Shown here piece by piece: positions 55,901-64,000 of a DNA stretch of 64,000 nucleotides; positions within the stretch are counted from its first letter, which is position 1; each line of letters begins with the position of its first letter. Location of the stretch: assembly GCF_036588685.1 (NCBI RefSeq), contig NC_086380.1, positions 30,522,474 through 30,586,473 of the forward strand. Direction: 5' to 3'. This DNA is from Mytilus trossulus (Eukaryota > Mollusca > Bivalvia > Mytilida > Mytilidae). The notes below the pieces were generated by a model. The model did no database searches and had not been told where the DNA came from. It saw only the letters and a list, made by a program, of their open reading frames with translations. A program made the translations under genes and the position numbers.

Positions 55901-58900
55901 ATGTTTATCTGTTGACAATTTTATTTGATCAATTTAGTATGAAATCACTTGACGTCTTGTGAAAACACTTTTAGATCTTCAGCCTGATTTAAATACTACA
56001 TGTACACGTTAGTTAAATATCTGATTATCAATTAAAATGTGAAGTTTCAGTTAAAGGGTTTGTCAAATATGATTCATTCCTTACATTTTTTCCAGAGTAT
56101 TGGATTATTACTGGCAAAGGGGAGGTAATGCTGCAAATACCAGCTGTGTGCTCTCCCTGCTTGGAGCCGGGTCCGAGTTCCTTGGCACATTTGCATCAGA
56201 CAGAGAGGCTGAGTAAGTCAGGTACTAGCCGTTATATATAAATGGTATTTAAAAATATTGAAGAAGTTATCAAAACTCAATGAATTGTAAATTTTATTCC
56301 TGATAGAAGGAGGATGTTCAAATGTAGTTTAATTATTACTTTGGTATAAATACTTGGAATTTAAAATGACTGGTTTTTATTTCTTATTTTACACAGTTCC
56401 TGACGAAACTCTTTGAGATGGAATAAAATTTCTACAGCAGTATGAAATACAAAATTGAAATGAATGAGTATTTAAAATAAAAATAAGAAGATGCGGTATG
56501 GTTGGCTGTGAGATTATTTATCCACCAAATTTCAAATGAAATGGATGTAAGCAATTATATGAAACCATAATACATTTAACAATTAGAAAAAACCTATAAG
56601 TCTGTTTTATACAAAAAAAAACTATTTACTGAAATAAGGGGTTTTCTTTGAAAGCTGCATGGAAAACATTCAGTTTAACATTTAATTAATTTTTAAAAGA
56701 TCTGTTTATTTTCTGATGACATTAATGCATATTTTGTATTTCATGTATTTTGATTAATTCTTTCTTTATATTCTATTAAATTTCTTATAAAAAGTGATGT
56801 ATATTATTACAGATTTCTAAAAGAAGTATTCCAAAAGTACAATGTAATTACAGAAAATTGTGTTGCTAATACAGATAATGTTAAAACACCAACATCAATT
56901 GTCATAACCAACAGTAAAAATGGATCCAGGACTATACTGCATCATGGAAAGTATGTAACACCATAATAATTATCCTGCTTTAAAAAAGTGGGTATATACT
57001 GTTTTACCGCTGTTCATCCGCCAATTTGTCAGTTAGTCTGTCCAATGAATATTTGTCATTGCATCTTTCTCTGGAACTACCAGTACATTACTAGGATTTC
57101 TGAAATTTTGTTTCAGGTTTTATATGAGTCAGTTATACAGTGTGATGCATTTTCAGATTCACCACTCAACAACTTCCTGTTTAACTTATACTTTTAGTGA
57201 GTGGGGGTATCTTTAGTGGCAGTACGTAGCTCACAGATTCAATTGTTTGTTATGGTTTCTTGTGTAAATGTGGCAGATACTTGCCTCTCCAATCTTGATT
57301 GACTACCAGTAGATTGCTAGATATCTCTGTGCACTCTGGCTTCGTCCACCAATAAATACTGACTGCCACAATATAAACATTAGTGTTGAAAGTCGCATTA
57401 TTAACATCAACAATCAATTAACCAATTAATGTTAACTTGGCAATTTATTAGAGAATAACATATGGTATTCATTGGAATACTGTTATGCAAAAATATACAA
57501 ATTTCGGTGAAATTTTAGCAGCTACAGGTTTTTTGGGACCTCTGAATTTTCATCTCTAAATAATCATTTCTATTGTTCAGATTCAGATGTTTCAAAAACA
57601 AGATTAAAATTATATTATGGATGTTCGCATGGTTAGTGACCTATTTGGTGTATTTCTTTGATATTTAAGTCCAAATATGAATTTTGGAATCCATTGTCTT
57701 TAAGTTTTATGTCATTTTGATTTTGTTTAATTTGATATGATTCTTACGTTAATACATTTATAAGTATTAGAGCTTTTTTTAAGAAATTTTCGTATTGTTA
57801 GAATTGATTTTGAAATTCCCCACAACCACCTTAGTTCTATGGGAAATGTTGCATACCTCAAATGTTCTTACAACAACAAATGAACAACAATACAAAATTG
57901 AACTCCCTTTCTCTCCTTCCCACTTTAATTTTAAAGGAACAGCTCTAATTAATTATATTACAGAATCAAAATAATTATTATGTTCCAAGAGTTTTATTTT
58001 TGTCCCAGGGTGTCCCAGGTATATTTCCAATTTTAACCATGAATTCATTTCAGAAATTGGCCAGAAATACAACCAGAACATTTTAAAAAGCTAGATCTGA
58101 TTCAGTATAAATGGATTCACTTTGAGGTTAGTGTATTTACTTTGTAGAAATTGAAGGAGATGTACAGTAATAGTGTTTGAGACAGCTACTAAACAAAGCA
58201 ACCAATCAAAAAAAATCTTGATGTGAAATTACGGTTGTTAAAATACCTATACAAAATGCACAATATGTCAAACTCTTAAAAAACCCTACTTGAAATTAAG
58301 ATAAAGACAACGAATGACAAGTTTTTTTTACTTGAGGCAGCCACATGAATGATGAACCAGTTTTAGAGTAAGAGGGTACTCTGGTTTACATATGTTCATC
58401 CCTCAATCAGTTGATGAGTAACCATGATTACACTTGTCAGTTGCATTTTTCTTTACAATTTTTTTTAAATAAACGACATTAAAGACAACAACACCCATCA
58501 ATTACCGCATGGTGATTAATTTATTGTGATCGACATGTTTCGCCAACAAGCGTGGCATCTTCAGGACAATATTATACATGAAATCAAACAGTGAAGTACA
58601 AATTTTGCGGTTGTGTGGTTCGCCGAACAATAGAGGTTGTTATGACGATGTTATAGATATAAATAGAAAGTGAAAGTGAAAGTAAAATAAGAATCTAGTA
58701 ATCGGTAATTGATGGGTGTTGTTGTCTTTAATGTCGTTTAATTGCTTTTATAGTGAAAGACAACTGTGAATACCGCATGGTATCCACCCGCTATTACCCA
58801 ACCGCACGATAACCACTTCAGGTGTTGGTTCATCATTTTCCAAGTTGAAATTTTTTTTAAAGAAAGCTAGATCCATTGAGTTGATGCAAACCAGATTTTT

Positions 58901-60728
58901 ACTGCAATCTTATTGTTAACAAGGGAGATAATTTGATTTAAATTAGATTGAAGATTATATTTGGATTGTAGAAATGTAGATTTGATTGAAAGGGGCTTAA
59001 GTGTCTAAATATGAGGTGTTGTATGTAGTTGTAACTTTTATAGATTAAAATAAAATCAAAATTTGGTTTTAAAGGGAAGACCATCATGTGACTATATTAA
59101 AGACATGTTATTGTGGATAGATGAGTATAACAAAACTGTCGATAAAGATGCAAGGATCCATACTTCACTAGAGATAGAAAAAACTACAAGAATTGGTCTA
59201 GGTAATAGAAGAACTCAATGTTTTAACTTTTTGTCATAAATTTTGTCATAGAAAGCTTGTGGCCAAAGCATATTTAGTATATGGTGTTTAAAAGAAGGAC
59301 AATGTTTTTAAAGTATATTCCAGATCAGATGATTACATTTAAACAGCAAACAAAATAAATGAAAAACACCAAAAACTCAAAATAAATCAACTTCGTTACC
59401 ACCCTCCCCCAACTCACACCCACGCACGAACTATTGTTCTTTTGAAGAGTGAATTTTCAAGTGAAAGTCATAGGTTTTGTGTAAAGCATCAGTGTAAAGG
59501 ATAAGTATGGGACTTTCTAATTAAAAACATAAAGATTCCTATACAAAAATTCTGCTCTCAAATCTTGGACTCACACCAATGTTGTCTTATGTAAACCTCA
59601 AACCTATGTTATATGCTTTTTGAATTCATTAGGTCAGAGATATTACAGATTTCTATAGTTTCCTAAACACTGATATTGTAACTGATGAAATCGTCTAAAG
59701 GTGTTATTTAAACTGACTATAATCATGGAAATTGTTGTCATTACTTTCGTCTTTTTATATTTTGTTAGATGCACTCTTTGATACAGCAGACACAATATTT
59801 GTAAGCAAGGATTATGTCAAAAGTAGAGGTTATAAAACTAAAGAAGAAGGCGTCCAGAAATTATATGCCAAGTGCAGAGAAGGGTAAGATATGATTACTT
59901 TTTATCAGGTTTCTGCAAATGAGTACTGTAAGATATTAGCTTTAAGCAACAATATGAAGGCAAGCTTTGTGTTGCAGGTGCACAGGGAACTAGTTTACAA
60001 GGGCTTCATTTTGAATAGAGTTGCTAATATTTTGAAATATTAATTTGAAAAATATCTGATAATTGATTTTTATGAGTTTTTTTTTTTTGCATTTCCATTA
60101 TATCTTTTCTATTTTTTTTCAAATTCTCATGTAAATGCTGTATGATGTATGCGTACTTTGTTTTAAACATGCCTATTTTTGAATATTTTGTTTGTAATAA
60201 AACAATATAAAAGCTATAAGAGATTATGTTTTCTGTTTATTGATATTCACATATATATATAAAGCTTTTGAACTTTCAATTTTAAACTTCTCTGAAGAAA
60301 TTGTTATGAAATGTCTCATGAACCATATTTATATTTTGTATACATGTATATACAATGCAAGGTTTAATAGAGACACAGAATAAGTAGCAACTGAACTGTC
60401 TCTTATTGTTCAATTTTTGTATATCTGGTTGGTTATAAATTGTATCTTCACTATTTTTAGGTCTGAATTAATTTGCCCCTGGGGTGAAGAAGGAGCGGTT
60501 GCCATGGGAACAGATGAAATATTACATTCTTCTCCAGCATTTCCTCCTAAACTTTCACAAGGACAGAATATGGAAACTTTAGCAGCTGGTGATACATTTA
60601 ATGCCGCCTTTATTTTGTCAAGGTCAAAAGGTCAAAGTTTGCGGGATGCTCTGACATTTGGTTGTCAGGTGGCTGGTGCTAAATGTGGAATGAAGGGTAT
60701 TGATGGGCTAGATACATTTAAATCATGA
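52931..60728 (+). CDS. KHK: Ketohexokinase (PfkB family), seven exons
   Basis: Exons: 52931-53019, 56096-56212, 56813-56950, 58054-58126, 59075-59201, 59769-59883, 60461-60728; 927 nt, 308 codons plus stop. All introns are GT-AG and the phases fit throughout. The enzyme phosphorylates D-fructose to fructose-1-phosphate with ATP in the cytosol (family knowledge). Evidence: the N-terminus LVVGLACVDII, the sugar-binding motif RGGNAANTSCVLSLLG (38-53), the strand KWIHFE (about 134-139) leading into GRPS, the TIFVSKDYV segment (about 190-198), CPWGEEGAVAMG (225-236) and the catalytic LAAGDTFNA with the presumed base Asp264. The end FGCQVAGAKCGMKGIDG matches the family C-terminus. The length fits ketohexokinase (about 300). 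One oddity is Ala261 where the usual PfkB motif reads GAGD. A possible acceptor just before the start codon ('ttcattcag') suggests a 5'-UTR intron. Confidence 0.92.
53311..53446. repeat. Imperfect palindrome in KHK intron 1
   Basis: Left arm 'ataaaacatggcaaaatctg' and inverse right arm, about 65 bp each. The centre near 53378 is 'gggcctttaggccc' followed by 'gagggatgatattgg'. The same design as 47726-47861. Confidence 0.7.
54012..55366. repeat. Split palindrome with 1.2-kb insert in KHK intron 1
   Basis: 54012-54099 ('tttttcaatatcacatccgt', 'gacaccaatataa', 'ggcagattccatg') is mirrored by 55299-55366. The left half also keeps a central 27-bp hairpin ('gagctctgctcgagggatt') missing from the right half. 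Between them lie AT-rich DNA and the tandem repeat at 54845-55135. Confidence 0.6.
54845..55135. repeat. Tandem repeat of about 31 bp, eight or nine copies
   Basis: The unit is 'gtctgtcaaatcttatgt' followed by 'atgaaaaaataaa' or 'cagaaataataaa'. Variants alternate along the array. Confidence 0.85.
55410..55550. promoter_or_regulatory. Repeats with two perfect CRE sites in KHK intron 1
   Basis: Four spaced copies of '(a/g)catcatacagatta'-like sequence. Two contain the full palindrome TGACGTCA (near 55474 and 55525) and the others TGACATCA or AACATCA. Perfect CRE sequences suggest possible bZIP (CREB/ATF) binding, but they could be a repeat property only. Confidence 0.4.
58470..58740. mobile_element. 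271-bp MITE with 38-bp TIRs in KHK intron 4
   Basis: 58470-58507 and 58703-58740 are identical inverted repeats starting 'taaacgacattaaagacaac'. If TA is the target duplication, the element is 58472-58738 and Tc1/mariner-like. Inside lies 'cgacatgtttcgccaacaag' with 'ggcatcttcagga', a pattern also found near Penelope-like elements. Confidence 0.75.
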
Positions 60729-61020
60729 TAAAAGGCTGTGTTGTAAATTACTTTACTTTCTTTTATTATAGACATTTTCGTATAATTGGTAAACTTCTTA
60801 ACGTCGTTTACCGGGGTAATTACGTAACTGTATATTCGACTTCGCTACTTAGCGACGATATTGTATTCCTACATGAAGTTTAGATAAAGATTTCGTTCAA
60901 GAAGACATTCTTCATTATTTTGTTAGAATATATATCAAATTGGTGCCGTGACAAAAAGAACAATGAGTTCTAAACTCATTTATGTTAAAATATATATAAA
61001 TGATAATTAAATAAAGTATT
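60729..61020 (+). other. KHK 3' UTR region with polyadenylation signal
   Basis: AT-rich stretch after the stop. An AATAAA lies at 61010-61015 and is a plausible polyadenylation signal about 280 bases after the stop codon. Confidence 0.45.
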
Positions 61021-62590
61021 TTGAGGGTTTGATGGGTTACTGGAAAAGAGCTTTTCAGGTGAAATGATAGTTATGTATGTGAATGTATTTTATAAATTTT
61101 ATTGATATTTTCTAACAATAATGAGGAATTTTGAAATCTTCCATATAATAATATATTATGATTCAAAATAGATTTTTTGGATATAATAATAAATAGAAGT
61201 GAATAATTTGTCCTGTTCATGGACCCTTTCAAAGCTGCATTGTTGAATATGTCGAGATCTCCCATCAGAGATCATAAAAGCATTCAAAATCATGATATTA
61301 AGGTTGTCCTTTAATCCATGCCTTGTATGAAAGCTAAGATCAGCTAAGATAAACTAACTTCGAAGCCTGGGGTCTACTTTATTTTGAGAATATCTTTCAA
61401 AAAAGAAAATGTAATACTGTACAGACTAAACATTTGGGAAGAAACATTATTTCAGAGAGTATATATCTTTTTTAACATGGCTTCTTTATACAAAATTACT
61501 TGCAATTTAGTGAATTCTTTGTGATGAAACTATTTTTAGGAAGACATTTCAGTCAAACCACTTTTTTATCAGAAAGAAACCAGTTTAATGCAAAATGAGT
61601 GTAACAGGTTCAATGTAACAAGATTAAAAAAACTTATTTTAATAAAAGTACATGATAAATTCTGTCTATCTAGAAAATCATGAACTTTATGAAACATCAA
61701 TGAAAGTGTACTACTGACAAGGTATGATAAGAGGCATTTTCGGCCCCCTCTTCAAATGACTTCATATTTGATCCATCATTAGTCTATGCATAGTTACTTA
61801 AAAAAAATGTTGATATTTTTGTGTTTATGTGATTATTTGGTTGCCTAGCAACGGGTTTTATAAAACGAACTATAATATCCATCTTTATTGCAATTTCCAA
61901 AGGAAAAGACTTCTGACTCTATTTAAATGAATGGTAAAGTGTTAACAAACACTTAAATATTTACTATTGTTGGGTATATCATTTTAAAAAGTTCTTAAAA
62001 GTAACTTAGCAACTACAATGTTGCCTAGTAACCACATCAGCGTACTTTCTTATCCAATGTTATCTATAAAAAAAATGAAAAAGTCAAATGTTTTCATACA
62101 GCTCATATTAAGTCGACTCCTATATTGATATATTTAGTAACAATGTTTGCATGAAAAAACAACTTGATTTTGTATCTATATAATCTGTCTAATCAATCCG
62201 AGTTTTCCTTAGCAACACAAAGTTAGTTTTAAGTTAACAGTTGAAAAACATTTAAAAAGATGTTTAGTATTACTGAGTGTAATTTTTCAGCTTGAAACGT
62301 GGAACTAAAGGCTATTTATGAGTACCTTTAGTGCAGATGTGCAATTCTAATATAATTCTAAATTCAGCGTTTCCATGGTTACACAAGGATGTTTCCATGG
62401 TTACACATGGACGTTTCCATGATATAATATCTTGCTTAGCATCCATCTCAAATCAGAAACAAATAATTTGTATGCATATCTACGTATGTATTTTCATATA
62501 AAACAGAGACAGCAGATACATATGTTTTTAGTGTTGCATACTGTATAATAATCTAAGATTTCTTGCTGCTAACAACAGCCTTATGAGTTG
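61021..62590. other. Intergenic with X-box-like motif cluster
   Basis: No gene. Motifs: 'gttgcctagcaac' (61840-61852, a perfect 13-base palindromic X-box), 'gtaacttagcaac' (62001-62013), 'gttgcctagtaac' (62020-62032), and 'gtttccatggttac' twice (62371-62384, 62391-62404). These match or approach the RFX site GTNRCCNNRGYAAC. Confidence 0.45.
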
Positions 62591-62592
62591 TA

Positions 62593-62610
62593 CCCCCCCC
62601 CCCCCCCCCC
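62593..62610. repeat. Poly(C) tract
   Basis: Homopolymer of C that stands out in an AT-rich background. Confidence 0.9.
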
Positions 62611-62754
62611 TGTTTTCACAATGTTTATTTTTTTCTCTATTGTTATTTTCAAAACAAAATCAATTGTGCATGATCTGATGAATAGACAATGTTATTAAGC
62701 TTACATATAAAGTTATACAGAGACATATCTCAAGAACTTTAAAAATGACGCTAC

Positions 62755-63235
62755 TAAAATTTGAACTTAAACTGAGTTTTGTGGCAATAATCATTATATA
62801 TGCAATGTGCATTTTATAACATTGAATTGAGACAAACTCAAGTTAGAGATCGGAAACCAAAAAAAATCAGCTTTTGTTTTTCATTTGTAAAGAGATTAAC
62901 CCTAGAACAGAAAAAAAATTCATCAAAATTTATACTGGGTCTCTGTTTTTGTGGTAATAACGATTGTTTATAGAGAACGCAAACGAACAATTCAGCAAGT
63001 TTTCCTTTTATTACAAGGAGCATAACTCTAGTATGAAATGGCGCCAGCAAAATCAAACTTTACCTGTGTTTTGTGGTGATAAGCATTGTGTATAAGTTTC
63101 TTAACATTTGGTTGAGGCAAACTATGGTTAAGAAATCGAATCCAATTTTGGAACGTACAGACGGACGGACCTATGTATGTACGTATGTATAGACGGACAA
63201 GGGAACAACTTAATGCTCGCATCGGTACAGAGATG
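62755..63235. repeat. Dispersed/tandem repeat with GGAC microsatellite
   Basis: About three related units of 110-170 bp share 'ttttgtggtaataa.catt.t' and 'aggcaaact...gttaagaaatcg'-type words. The last runs into 'gacggacggacctatgtatg'. I recognise the type from bivalve DNA. No coding content. Confidence 0.55.
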
Positions 63236-63679
63236 ATGTTTGCATGCTTTTTACTACAAACGTGGAGCACAAACAATAGTTGAACATTGTAAGAGTAGAA
63301 ATTATTGATGTGTGAACTTTGCTGCTGACTTTCAAAATTTACATGAACGTCCATTTTTTTAACCCTTTAGTTGTAAAATAAATGTTATGCAGTAAAAAGT
63401 AGTACCATTCATTTTATTATTTAGAACATTGAGTAACTGGTGCATACTGTACACTCAGATTGTAAATTGATCTACATGTTGATATTTTTCAACTGGGATC
63501 GTCAGGACAGGGGGCGATGACTTTGGGTTCTTTTATAGTTTTATTTTTAATCTAATACAGAAGATGAATATATCATGAAAAAATAGAATAATAACATATC
63601 TATCTTTCGGCAATTCTAAAAACTGATAGGAGTCTAGTGGTTTTAGTCATTTTGTTCAATGCATGTATTATAAGTAAGA
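63236..63679. other. Intergenic, nothing recognised
   Basis: AT-rich, no supported feature. Confidence 0.4.
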
Positions 63680-63900
63680 AGGTGTTGTATGGTTGACAAT
63701 AGGACAACTCTCCACTCAAAAGACCAAAATGACACAGAAATTAACAACCGTACGGCCTTCAACATGAGCAAAGCCCATACCGCATTGTCAGTTATAAAAG
63801 GCTCCAAATTAACAATGTTGAACGATTCAAGCGAGATTACCAACGGCCTAATATATGAAAGAAAAAAAATAACAGAAAAACAAATATGTAACACATAAGC
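63680..63900 (+). repeat. Dispersed repeat family R1, partial copy
   Basis: Contains 'gtacggccttcaacatgagc', 'agcccataccgcattgtcag' and 'tataaaaggctcc'. Open frames on both strands across it belong to the repeat. Confidence 0.7.
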
Positions 63901-64000
63901 AAATAATAACCACTTAATAACAGTACTCGACTCACAAAAAAAAAATACGACTAAGAATGATCGTAAGGTATACTGAATTGTTCATGACTTACGATCAATC

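Noticed and set aside
60417-60728. Separate 103-codon kinase-like gene
   Set aside because: It is exon 7 of the ketohexokinase gene; the acceptor at 60460 and phase 2 join it to exon 6.
62838-63354. Minus-strand frames of 72 and 108 codons
   Set aside because: They follow the dispersed repeat and its microsatellite; no coding features.

Overview
The window looks like nuclear DNA of a bivalve mollusc, most likely a marine mussel (Mytilus or a close relative). It is AT-rich. Its genes are split by introns or sit alone among long non-coding stretches, and it is full of interspersed repeats that I recognise as typical of mussel genomes. No operon, bacterial, phage or CRISPR feature is present. 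The species assignment is an inference from repeats and gene families, not a database result.

Region by region. (1) 0.4-20.8 kb holds three tandem, same-strand Toll-like receptor genes, each with a single-exon reading frame: TLR-A (865-3003), TLR-B (7441-9570) and TLR-C (18022-20160). They share signal peptide, LRR ectodomain, LRRCT, one membrane segment and TIR domain, and also promoter sequence; A and C share 3' flanks too. TLR-B has one in-frame TAA exactly between ectodomain and membrane segment, so as read it encodes a secreted ectodomain, with the membrane/TIR part still open downstream. Between TLR-B and TLR-C lies an unrecognised Ser/Thr-rich protein gene on the minus strand (13348-14427). 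Transposon insertions (Penelope-like element, SINE-like repeats, a TA-flanked MITE) can be dated relative to the TLR duplications because paralogous empty sites are in the window. (2) 20.8-26.7 kb is gene-poor and contains a TTAA-bounded element and a fold-back element. (3) 26.7-43.0 kb is a minus-strand coiled-coil protein gene that I assembled from six exons; every intron is phase 1. Its introns carry a nearly intact plus-strand LINE (27.8-31.4 kb), a 4.5-kb element with about 400-bp terminal inverted repeats that contain a minisatellite and have a 6-bp target duplication (35546-40069), and several MITEs. (4) 43-52.1 kb is repeat-rich, with two LINE 3' fragments and a nearly full-length minus-strand LINE (48.2-52.1 kb). 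(5) 52.9-60.7 kb is a seven-exon ketohexokinase (fructokinase, PfkB family) gene on the plus strand, 308 codons, with all splice sites and phases consistent. (6) 60.7-64 kb is intergenic, with a cluster of RFX X-box-like sequences and dispersed repeats.

Functionally, the TLR cluster is an innate-immune receptor array undergoing local duplication and partial decay; the ketohexokinase and coiled-coil genes are unrelated neighbours. The strongest leads for follow-up are the hammerhead-ribozyme-like core in a SINE-like repeat just upstream of TLR-C, the soluble-receptor stop codon in TLR-B, and the long-TIR element in the coiled-coil gene.
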